Of a stretch of DNA of 7,045 bases, positions 1-5,544 are shown piece by piece; the stretch's first letter is position 1, and every line of letters starts with the position of its first letter. The stretch is from Spirochaetaceae bacterium (lineage in GTDB: Bacteria > Spirochaetota > Spirochaetia > SZUA-6 > Fen-1364), in assembly GCA_003154555.1 (NCBI GenBank), contig PMDT01000186.1:3663-10707 (forward strand). Reading direction: 5' to 3'. Made by a program: the position numbers and the translations under genes. The notes beneath the pieces were generated by a model, which was given only the letters and a program-made list of their open reading frames with translations, made no database searches and was not told where the DNA came from.

Positions 1-1110
1 GACCGCGTGCCGCAGGAGGCGGAGGAAGTGGACGAGGTCGTGGAGGCGATCGACACCGGCGCCGAGCTTCAGGAGCTGGAGTCGCTCGATCAGCTCGATG
101 CGCAGGCGGCCACGCCAACGGAACGCGGCGATCTCGCGGAGTTCGCGGTCTGGAAGAGCTGCCACTTGAACGAGACAATCCCCGGCCTCTACCTGGATCG
201 GAGCCTGCGCATCCTCGAAGCGAACACCGCATTCTGCAACATGTTCGGCTGCGACCCCCAGATTACAGGCGTCTACTTCACCCAGTTCTTCGCGCCGTCA
301 TTCAACGAGGCAAAGAGCGCGGAGCTTTTCCGCGCCGTGCTCTCACCTGCCGCAGGCTACGAATGGCGCGGCAAGGTCGAAAAAATCGGCATGGACCAGC
401 TCCTCACCGTTTCCAAGGTCTGGATCATGCCCCTGGAAGTTCCCCAGGGCGCGCCGCCGCGCGCGTACAGCGCGGTATGCCTCGACATGACCGACGAGCA
501 CCGCCAGCTCCTGCAGAGCACATTCACGAGCCTGCTGGGCGCGGCGCGGCTGAAGGACAACGACACCGGCAACCACATCGAGCGCGTCAACCGTTATGCG
601 CGCGTGCTGGCGCAGGATTTGCTTGCGCAGGGGGCCAAGGGGGTCGACCGCGAGTTCGTGGAGAGCATCGGCCTGGTGGCGGCGCTCCACGACGTCGGCA
701 AGATCGGGACGCCCGACGATATCCTGAACAAGGCGGGCCAGCTCGAGGCGTGGGAATGGGACGTGATGAAGCAGCACACGACCAACGGCGCGTACATCCT
801 CTCCACGTATCCCAATCCCATGGCGCGGGAGATCGCGCTGCGTCATCACGAGCGCTGGGACGGGACAGGCTACCCGCACGGGCTCAGCCAGGACCTCATT
901 CCCCTGCCCGCAAGAATCGTTGCCGTGGCCGACGTTTATGATGCGCTGCGCATGCGCCGCACGTACAAGGATCCCTACACGCACGACGCGGCGGTGAAAA
1001 ATATGACGGGAGAGCGGGGGACGCACTTCGATCCCGCTCTCATCGATCGATTCCTGCAGGTTTCCGAAGGCTTCCGGGCTATTTTCAGCGATCTGGCGGA
1101 CGCGCAGTAG
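1..1110 (+). CDS. PAS-HD-GYP cyclic-di-GMP phosphodiesterase (5' end probably outside window)
   Basis: This protein probably hydrolyses the second messenger c-di-GMP in the cytosol, with a sensory PAS domain controlling the output. Numbering from the GTG at 7 (367 residues): an acidic Glu/Asp-rich linker covers about 1-45. A PAS-like domain covers about 50-165 ([21 protein letters not shown], then a MTDEHRQ exit typical of PAS linkers). The HD-GYP domain covers about 170-355. Its metal and catalytic motifs look complete: H190 in [10 protein letters not shown]228-D229 in [14 protein letters not shown]280-H281-E282 with GYP at 288-290 in [12 protein letters not shown]309 in VADVYDAL, and GTHFDP near 338-343. 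The frame stays open to base 1 and the six bases before the GTG show no Shine-Dalgarno. The linker-like start therefore suggests an upstream domain, perhaps a receiver, lies off the window. The 3' end overlaps the convergent csrA by 26 bp. Family assignment is firm; the sensed signal is unknown. Confidence 0.93.
   Translation, partial: DRVPQEAEEVDEVVEAIDTGAELQELESLDQLDAQAATPTERGDLAEFAVWKSCHLNETIPGLYLDRSLRILEANTAFCNMFGCDPQITGVYFTQFFAPSFNEAKSAELFRAVLSPAAGYEWRGKVEKIGMDQLLTVSKVWIMPLEVPQGAPPRAYSAVCLDMTDEHRQLLQSTFTSLLGAARLKDNDTGNHIERVNRYARVLAQDLLAQGAKGVDREFVESIGLVAALHDVGKIGTPDDILNKAGQLEAWEWDVMKQHTTNGAYILSTYPNPMAREIALRHHERWDGTGYPHGLSQDLIPLPARIVAVADVYDALRMRRTYKDPYTHDAAVKNMTGERGTHFDPALIDRFLQVSEGFRAIFSDLADAQ
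997..1041 (-). terminator. Candidate intrinsic terminator of the flgN-csrA operon
   Basis: A perfect 9-bp inverted repeat (GAGAGCGGG at 1010-1018, CCCGCTCTC at 1033-1041) encloses a 14-nt loop. Read on the minus strand, the hairpin begins about 44 nt after the csrA stop and is followed, after CCGTCA, by TATTTTTC (1004-997). It lies inside the HD-GYP coding region, where it encodes [14 protein letters not shown]. On the plus strand it is followed by no T-run, so it would act only on the csrA side. The gap between stem and T-run makes it imperfect. Confidence 0.4.
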
Positions 1111-1342
1111 AGGCACCCGGCGGAAGAAGGCCCTCCAGGCGGGGAAGATCCTGCGGAGCCGCCGATGCGGCGGCGCGGTTTTCTTCCTGGATCGCAACGT
1201 AGACTTCCTTGCGATAGACCTTGACCTGCGGCGGCGCCTTGATCCCCATCTTCACCTGGTCGCCCTTGATGTCGACCACGGAGATCTCCACCTGGTCCCC
1301 GATCATGATGCTTTCGCCGACACGGCGCGCAAGGATCAGCAT
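1085..1342 (-). CDS. csrA: Carbon storage regulator CsrA, C-terminally extended
   Basis: CsrA is a homodimeric RNA-binding protein that binds GGA motifs in mRNA leaders and usually blocks translation. In flagellated bacteria that have FliW, flagellin mRNA is the known target. The core, residues 1-56, is canonical: [15 protein letters not shown], then [20 protein letters not shown], then V40-x-V42-x-R44 in [10 protein letters not shown], matching the RNA-contacting V42/R44 of E. coli CsrA. The total of 85 residues exceeds the usual 61-75. The extra tail (about 57-85) is Ala/Pro-rich with no recognisable domain, and its last codons overlap the convergent HD-GYP gene. The ATG overlaps the end of fliW by 7 bp and has an AGGGAG Shine-Dalgarno just upstream, so translation is probably coupled to fliW. 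It is the last gene of the flagellar unit. Confidence 0.96.
   Translation of the reverse strand: MLILARRVGESIMIGDQVEISVVDIKGDQVKMGIKAPPQVKVYRKEVYVAIQEENRAAASAAPQDLPRLEGLLPPGASTARPPDR
1158..1185 (+). terminator. Candidate intrinsic terminator of the HD-GYP gene, inside csrA
   Basis: A perfect 6-bp GC stem (GCCGCC at 1158-1163, GGCGGC at 1169-1174) has loop GATGC. After GCGG it is followed by TTTTCTT (1179-1185). It starts 47 nt after the HD-GYP stop codon, a usual distance for a terminator. It lies in the csrA segment that codes for the Ala-rich tail (NRAAASAAP). The repeat could be a by-product of Ala codons (GCC/GCG), and the T-run is short and offset by 4 nt. Confidence 0.35.
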
Positions 1343-1788
1343 GAGGCTCCCTCTCGGGCTGCCGCAAGCTCGTCCTGGATGACGTGGCGAACACCCCAGC
1401 GCGGATTGAGGCTGATGTACTGCCGTCCGACATGTGTCGTGCGGTTAAGGATGAGGGGGCCCTGGAGATTCGCCGTCATGCGTTGGGCGGTCGACGGGAT
1501 CGTGACGATGGCGAAGACAAGCGCATCCTCGGCGGAAGAAAGGGAGAGCTCCTCGAGCTCCACGGGATCGACGTCCGGGGTGTAGTCCGGACGGAAGAAG
1601 TGCGGATCGATCAGGACGAAGGCGACCTCCACCCGTTCGAGCGACTGCAGCCAGAAGAAGGGCTGTTGCTCGGCGTCCAGGAGCGCAAAATCGCGGAGAT
1701 CCTCGAAACCGAACAGCCCGCGGGGAAAACTGATCCGCCGGCGGTCCTCGATCTCGATCTCTCCGTAAGGCTTCGTGCGTACCTTCAT
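1336..1788 (-). CDS. fliW: Flagellar assembly factor FliW
   Basis: FliW binds flagellin in the cytosol and, when flagellin is exported, is released to bind and inactivate CsrA, setting flagellin translation by partner switching (known from Bacillus subtilis; flagellin binding was also reported for Treponema). The 150 residues match the family length. Conserved features visible are the N-terminal strand [13 protein letters not shown], the [20 protein letters not shown] segment, [23 protein letters not shown], and the C-terminal [12 protein letters not shown] and GRQYISL motifs. The ATG lies 3 bp after the flgL stop. Its Shine-Dalgarno (GAGGTAG) contains that stop codon, so flgL and fliW should be translationally coupled. 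The 7-bp overlap with csrA fits the fixed stoichiometry expected of an antagonist pair. No odd features. Confidence 0.96.
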   Translation of the reverse strand: MKVRTKPYGEIEIEDRRRISFPRGLFGFEDLRDFALLDAEQQPFFWLQSLERVEVAFVLIDPHFFRPDYTPDVDPVELEELSLSSAEDALVFAIVTIPSTAQRMTANLQGPLILNRTTHVGRQYISLNPRWGVRHVIQDELAAAREGASC

Positions 1789-1791
1789 GAC

Positions 1792-3042
1792 CTACCTCAG
1801 GAAATCAAGCAGCTTCGGCCTGTTCAGCACGCGCGCGGTTGCGGAGAGCGCCGCCTCGTGCGTCGTCTCCAGGGTCCGCAGCTGCGTGATGGCGTCGGCC
1901 ATGTCCAGGTCGCGCTCCTGGGAATCGAAACGCACCATCTCGGGCTGCTGGTATTCGAGCCGTCGGGAAACGGTCTCCAGGCGCGAATCGCGCGCGCCAA
2001 GCGCCCCGATCACCCCCGCGAGGTTCGACAGCGCGTTATCGATGCCGCGGAGCCCTGCGCCGCCGACCTTCTCCGTCGAGCCCTCGTAGAGGTCGTTGCG
2101 GAGGCTGATGACCATGTCGAACATCGATCCCCCGAACACCCGTGCACTGGAAGAGACGTTCAGCGGAGGTCGATTCGCCCCCGGCGCGATGATGCCGAGA
2201 TCCTGCAGCACGGTGCCCCCGCCCAGGTCTTCTGCCCAGATCTGGTGCGGGATGGTCGTCTGCAGCACCAGGGCGTTGGTGACGGTGTCCACGGTCGCTT
2301 TGAGCGGGGCATTGGCATCGTTGATCTTCGCGGCGATGGCGGAAACGGTGTCGCCCGGGGCAAGGTGGATCTCGGCCCCGTCGACGCGGATGGTCGATGC
2401 CGTCTGGACGCGGTACTGGCTCGCGTCAACGGTGGAGTATATCTGCTGCTGCTCGGCCCAGAAGGCGATATTGCCGGGGATGTTGATGCCAACCTTCGAG
2501 CCTTCCGAGATCTCCGCGCTGCTCGTGCCGATATTGCCGAGGTAGTCCACCGACGCGACCATGTCGCCGCTCCCGCCGGGGACCCGCCCGTCCGTCGTGC
2601 GGAACGGGGTGGTCTTTGACAGCGTGCCGGCAAAGAGCGAGTTGCCGCTCTGGTCCTTGGCGTTTGCGATGGTGAGCAGCTCGTCGAGAAGCTGGTTCAC
2701 CTCGTCGCCGATGTAGCCCATCTGGGTGGCATCGAGGGTGCCATTGGCTCCCTGCACGGCGAGCTCCCGGATGCGCTGCATGATGTCCATGCCGCTGCGG
2801 AGGTTCCCCTCCGCGCTGGAAAGTGTGTTTCGGACGCTCTCGATGTTCTTGTCGTAGCGGAGCATGCGCGCGGACTCCGACTGGAAGCGGGTCGAACGCG
2901 CCGCGGCGAGCGGATCATCACGCAGGTCCTTGATCTTCGACTGCGCCCCGATTTTGTTCGACATCTGGTTCATGTCGAACTCCCGGAGCGTCATGTAGTA
3001 GTTGCTGTCGTACGTCGGCATTTGTGAGCTGATTCTCTTCAT
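1792..3042 (-). CDS. flgL: Flagellar hook-filament junction protein FlgL (HAP3)
   Basis: FlgL forms the second junction ring between hook and filament and is exported through the flagellar type III apparatus. The protein has 416 residues. The N-terminal flagellin-like coiled-coil D0/D1 half covers about 1-140 (MKRISSQMPTYD, KDLRDDPLAAARSTRFQSE, GMDIMQRIRELAVQGANGT, GNSLFAGT). A variable middle covers about 150-300. The C-terminal helix covers about 325-416 (DSRLETVSRRLEY, DLDMADAITQLRTLETTHEAAL). Residues about 213-263 (TIRVDGAEIHLAPGDTVSAI, then AAKINDANAPLKATVD) resemble a Flagellin_IN insertion. The frame is open for another 167 codons upstream, but that part overlaps flgK and looks like shadow. 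The ATG at 3042 has a strong Shine-Dalgarno and begins the conserved FlgL N-terminus. It lies 14 bp after flgK and 3 bp before fliW. Confidence 0.96.
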   Translation of the reverse strand: MKRISSQMPTYDSNYYMTLREFDMNQMSNKIGAQSKIKDLRDDPLAAARSTRFQSESARMLRYDKNIESVRNTLSSAEGNLRSGMDIMQRIRELAVQGANGTLDATQMGYIGDEVNQLLDELLTIANAKDQSGNSLFAGTLSKTTPFRTTDGRVPGGSGDMVASVDYLGNIGTSSAEISEGSKVGINIPGNIAFWAEQQQIYSTVDASQYRVQTASTIRVDGAEIHLAPGDTVSAIAAKINDANAPLKATVDTVTNALVLQTTIPHQIWAEDLGGGTVLQDLGIIAPGANRPPLNVSSSARVFGGSMFDMVISLRNDLYEGSTEKVGGAGLRGIDNALSNLAGVIGALGARDSRLETVSRRLEYQQPEMVRFDSQERDLDMADAITQLRTLETTHEAALSATARVLNRPKLLDFLR

Positions 3043-3048
3043 ATCTTC

Positions 3049-3056
3049 TCCCCTCC
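3049..3056 (-). promoter_or_regulatory. Ribosome binding site of flgL (decides the start)
   Basis: The minus strand reads GGAGGGGAGAAGAT and then the flgL ATG. The motif directly follows the flgK TGA stop. This fixes the flgL start at 3042 and rules out the upstream in-frame extension that runs to 3543. Confidence 0.8.
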
Positions 3057-4937
3057 TCAGACGCCCATTCTGTTGATGATGGTGTCGAGGAGACCATTGA
3101 ATGTCGTCACGAATCGCGCGATGGCGGCGTACCCGTTCTGGTAGGTGAGCATGGTCGTGAGCTCCTCGTCCACGTTCACGCCGGAAATCGACTCCCGAAG
3201 GTCGGTGAGGTCCTTCATCACGAGCTTCGCCGTGTCGAGGCTGCGGTTTGCTTCCTCGCCCTTGAGGCCGATGCCGGCGACGCGGTCGGCGAAGTAGCTG
3301 TCGAACGTGGAGGTCGCACCCACCATGACGGGTGTCGTGCGAAGCTGCGCAATGGCAAGTGCGGCGGTTCCGTCGCCGATGCCTGCCGAGCCGTCGACGC
3401 CGGATGCGGCAGCGATGGATCCCGGGTTCTGCTGGAGCACGGGGTTCACCTCGATCCAGCCTGCCGGGTGGTTCAGGGGCGCCACGGCGAAGTCGGTTCC
3501 CTGCGCGGTGCGCAGAGCCTGGACGGCGTTGGGCGTCCGCCACGTGTAGGCCCCTGCCGCGCCGGTGGCGTTGAGGATGCCGCTGTACCCGACAAGGAAC
3601 TGGCCGGAGTCTTCGAGGCCGCGGATGACGAAATCAGGGTTTGCCTTGTCCGCCGCCGGGGTTGCTTTCAGGGAAAGCTTGCCCTCGGCATTCAAACGGG
3701 CAACCACCTCGGCGCCCGAGAGGTTGATGCGCGTGATGAGGTCTTCCACGGTGTCCGTGGGGCGATAGTCGACCTTCACGTCGCCTTCCTGGCCGGGAAG
3801 CGTGATCGTACCGGCAAGCCCGATCTGCTCCTTTGGTTTCAGGACGTTGCTGCCGGTGATCCTGAAGACCCATGTGGAGTCGATGACGCCGTCGCCCTTT
3901 GAATCATAGTTGCCCGCGACGTTGGTGACGAAAGGCCTCTGCACGAAGAAGTCGCCGCCCTGCTTGCCGTCCAGGCCATAGCCCTGGCGATGCACCTCGT
4001 TCACAAGGTCAGTGAAGTTCACGGCCAGGAGGTCGAGGCTCTGGATCTCCTGCCGGGCATCCCCGTCGCGCAGCTCCAGGAGTGCCGCAAGCTTGCCGCC
4101 GCGGACGCCAACGGGCTGACGCGTGTCGTCCCAGACGGGAACGGAATACCCCTCGTTGGTCTTGTCGGCCTGCAGCGCGATCTCTTCGTGGTGGCCGCCC
4201 TGCACGAGATGCATGCCGCCCGTGGCAACGACGAACTCGCCCGCGGGGTCATTGGTCCGGACCGAAATGTCGATGAGCGAAGAGAGCTGGCCCACGAGGA
4301 TGTCGCGGCGGTCCAGGAGGTCATTGGGATTGTCCCCGAGGGCCTGGGACTTGACGATGTCCTTGTTCAGGTCGGCGATCTGGGTGGTGATGGCGTTGAC
4401 CTGCTTCACCGTGCCCTGCACGTCGCCTTCCACCATGTCGCGGATCGACTTCAGGCGCTGGTAGCGGTCGTGAATGCCGTCCACCAGGGCGCTTCCCTTT
4501 TCCAGGACGGATCGGCGCGAGGCCAGCTCCGTCGGGTTCAGGGAGAGGTCCTGCCAGGAGCCCCAGAACTCATCCATGAGCGCGCGCACCGAATGCTCGG
4601 TGGGCTCGTTGTAGACCTGCTCCATCATGAGCACATACTTGTCGCGGGAGTCCCAGTAGCCCTGCACGTTCTGCTGGGCATCGATACGCCCTTCCAGGAG
4701 CATGTCCTTGATGCGCTCGATGCGGACCACGTCCACGCCCTGGCCGATCTGCCCGGGCGTCTCCTCGCGGTTCAACTCGGGCGCATAGAGCGGGGAGGTG
4801 GCGGCCATCTCCACGCGCTGCCTGCTGTACCCTTCCACCGACGCGTTGGACATGTTGTGGCCGACGGTCTGCAGCCCCTCCGTGGTGGCGACCAGGCCGC
4901 GCTTTCCCATCTCGATGGGGCCGAATGTGGATTGCAC
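3057..4937 (-). CDS. flgK: Flagellar hook-associated protein FlgK (HAP1)
   Basis: FlgK forms the first hook-filament junction ring and is exported by the flagellar type III apparatus. The 626 residues show the rod/hook-family N-terminus at 1-75 (MGKRGLVATTEGLQTVGHNMSNASVEGYSRQRV), helical D1 segments to about 220 (DLLDRRDILVGQLSSLIDI at 207-225), and a variable outer region of about 230-560. The conserved C-terminal helix covers about 570-626 (SGVNVDEELTTMLTYQNGYAAIARF, then LLDTIINRMG). The outer region contains a DSKGDGVID loop at 345-353 and a Flagellin_IN-like stretch at about 375-428. Its length is nearer my recollection of spirochaete FlgK than of E. coli (547) or B. subtilis (about 507). 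The start is GTG, preceded by TAGGAGGG, whose TAG is the stop codon of the upstream flgN-like gene 9 bp away. Identity is very secure. Confidence 0.97.
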   Translation of the reverse strand: MQSTFGPIEMGKRGLVATTEGLQTVGHNMSNASVEGYSRQRVEMAATSPLYAPELNREETPGQIGQGVDVVRIERIKDMLLEGRIDAQQNVQGYWDSRDKYVLMMEQVYNEPTEHSVRALMDEFWGSWQDLSLNPTELASRRSVLEKGSALVDGIHDRYQRLKSIRDMVEGDVQGTVKQVNAITTQIADLNKDIVKSQALGDNPNDLLDRRDILVGQLSSLIDISVRTNDPAGEFVVATGGMHLVQGGHHEEIALQADKTNEGYSVPVWDDTRQPVGVRGGKLAALLELRDGDARQEIQSLDLLAVNFTDLVNEVHRQGYGLDGKQGGDFFVQRPFVTNVAGNYDSKGDGVIDSTWVFRITGSNVLKPKEQIGLAGTITLPGQEGDVKVDYRPTDTVEDLITRINLSGAEVVARLNAEGKLSLKATPAADKANPDFVIRGLEDSGQFLVGYSGILNATGAAGAYTWRTPNAVQALRTAQGTDFAVAPLNHPAGWIEVNPVLQQNPGSIAAASGVDGSAGIGDGTAALAIAQLRTTPVMVGATSTFDSYFADRVAGIGLKGEEANRSLDTAKLVMKDLTDLRESISGVNVDEELTTMLTYQNGYAAIARFVTTFNGLLDTIINRMGV

Positions 4938-4941
4938 GATT

Positions 4942-4948
4942 CCCTCCT
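4942..4948 (-). promoter_or_regulatory. Ribosome binding site of flgK, overlapping the flgN stop
   Basis: The minus strand reads TAGGAGGGAATC and then GTG. The AGGAGGG Shine-Dalgarno shares bases with the TAG stop of flgN, an arrangement expected for coupled translation. It supports the GTG start of flgK at 4937. Confidence 0.75.
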
Positions 4949-5456
4949 ACAGCTTCCGGTCGACCAGGACGGCACCGCCGACGCTCGTCGGCCTGCCTTT
5001 GCGCGAATAGATCTTTCCCTTGCGGTAGGGGAACACCTCTTCCAGGATCTTGTTGAGGGCATCGGCCAGGGTCTCCGCGGAGTAACGCAGCCGTCCCGTG
5101 GCGGTCTTCAGGCGCAGGACGGACATCCGCAGGGCCCTCCAGCTGTCCTCCAGCCCCGCCCGGGGCTCGTCGCCGAGGTGAGGCAGGATGCCCGACATGG
5201 TGGTCTCCCGCGGCAGGTCCAGGGAATCCCGCAGCGACTCGAACTGGCTGTCCCGCGCGGCATCCGCGTCCTCGATCGTCCGGGCAAAGCGCCCGATGCT
5301 TTCCGTGATCGCCAGGCTGGGCCCCCAGTCCTTCTTGTGGAAGGATTCCCGCAGGTGCTCCACCTCGCGTGAAAGCTCGGCAAAAAGCTCCGCCTCCCTG
5401 TCCATGCGGTCCTTCAGGGTCCGCACGAGGGCATTCGTCGGCTCATCCATCTCCAT
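4947..5456 (-). CDS. flgN: FlgN-family flagellar export chaperone
   Basis: FlgN-family proteins are small helical cytosolic chaperones that bind the C-termini of FlgK and FlgL and deliver them to the export gate. The predicted 169-residue product is largely helical and charged (TLKDRMDREAELFAELSREV, SWRALRMSVLRLKTATGRLR, SAETLADALNKILEE). It ends in the basic tail PYRKGKIYSRKGRPTS, as seen in other FlgN-like proteins next to flgK. Sequence conservation in this family is low, so position directly upstream of flgK carries much of the assignment. I chose the ATG at 5456 because a purine-rich GGAAGGAAGAAGAAG precedes it. The frame stays open to an ATG at 5507, adding MGRKVLPTLMVGRKKKR, but neither that ATG nor the one at 5480 has a Shine-Dalgarno. 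An ATG two codons downstream (5450) is also possible. It is the first gene of the flagellar unit. Confidence 0.8.
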   Translation of the reverse strand: MEMDEPTNALVRTLKDRMDREAELFAELSREVEHLRESFHKKDWGPSLAITESIGRFARTIEDADAARDSQFESLRDSLDLPRETTMSGILPHLGDEPRAGLEDSWRALRMSVLRLKTATGRLRYSAETLADALNKILEEVFPYRKGKIYSRKGRPTSVGGAVLVDRKL

Positions 5457-5475
5457 GCGCTTCTTCTTCCTTCCT
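5457..5475 (-). promoter_or_regulatory. Purine-rich ribosome binding region of flgN
   Basis: The minus strand reads TAGGAAGGAAGAAGAAGCGC directly before the ATG at 5456. The GGAAGG element is a weak, extended Shine-Dalgarno but the best available for any candidate start of this gene. It also contains two AGGA elements of the type CsrA binds. Confidence 0.5.
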
Positions 5476-5535
5476 ACCATCAATGTCGGTAGAACTTTTC
5501 TTCCCATGAGAGCATCAATCTGCTATCTTCTGTCC

Positions 5536-5540
5536 GGAGG
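5536..5540 (+). promoter_or_regulatory. Ribosome binding site of trxB (decides the start)
   Basis: GGAGG lies 4 bp before the ATG at 5545. It fixes the start at the conserved MTTDRDLIIIGAGGAG N-terminus and excludes the open extension that runs back to 5188 over flgN. Confidence 0.85.
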
Positions 5541-5544
5541 ATTT

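Larger units (their letters stand above)
5457..5544. promoter_or_regulatory. Divergent flgN / trxB intergenic region
   Basis: This 88-bp gap is the only substantial non-coding stretch and must hold promoters for both divergent units. It contains the inverted repeat CTACC (5474-5478) / GGTAG (5488-5492) around a 9-nt centre, and a direct repeat CATCAAT (5478-5484 and 5513-5519). Towards trxB, TGCTATCTT (5521-5529) resembles an extended -10 box with TTCCCA 17 bp upstream. However, transcription would then start almost on the trxB Shine-Dalgarno, so the match is doubtful. No convincing sigma-28 motif pair with an 11-bp spacer is visible towards flgN. The region's role is inferred from geometry rather than motif quality. 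Confidence 0.45.

Noticed and set aside
343..1197. 284-codon minus-strand frame antisense to the HD-GYP gene
   Set aside because: Arg/His/Val-rich shadow opposite intact HD-GYP motifs. It also conflicts with csrA on the same strand in another frame.
1343..1353. Small GAGG-GAG-CCTC hairpin over the csrA Shine-Dalgarno as a CsrA autoregulation site
   Set aside because: The stem is only 4 bp with a 3-nt loop. The GGA is partly in the stem rather than in the loop as CsrA prefers, and it is not distinguishable from an ordinary Shine-Dalgarno.
1384..2619. 411-codon open frame on the plus strand antisense to fliW and flgL
   Set aside because: Its composition (many Arg, Asp, His, Val) is that of the complement of a GC-rich coding frame, it shows no known motif, and both genes on the other strand are certain.
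3043..3543. Upstream in-frame extension that would make FlgL 583 residues long
   Set aside because: It overlaps flgK on the same strand, is rich in Arg/His/Pro/Gly like frame-shifted GC-rich DNA, and has no recognisable domain. The ATG at 3042 has a strong Shine-Dalgarno and starts the conserved FlgL N-terminus.
3746..3760. Perfect 6-bp inverted repeat CCACGG-TGT-CCGTGG inside flgK
   Set aside because: It lies in mid-gene, with no T-run on either strand. Its codons encode an ordinary part of the FlgK outer domain, so it is most likely chance in GC-rich DNA.
5152..5167. Inverted repeat AGCCCC-GCCC-GGGGCT inside flgN
   Set aside because: It is internal to the coding region, with no T-run or neighbouring gene boundary; expected by chance at this GC content.
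3990..5372. 460-codon open frame on the plus strand antisense to flgK and flgN
   Set aside because: Same reasoning: a His/Leu/Val/Arg-rich shadow with no domain, opposite a very secure flgK.
5485..5500. Possible sigma-28 promoter for flgN (minus-strand AAAAGTTC and ACCGACAT)
   Set aside because: The two elements are nearly adjacent, whereas sigma-28 promoters need about 11 bp between the -35 and -10 boxes.
5188..5544. Open extension of trxB upstream over flgN
   Set aside because: The extension is Ser/Arg-rich antisense of flgN. TrxB homologues start at the FAD-binding segment, and GGAGG lies just before the ATG at 5545.
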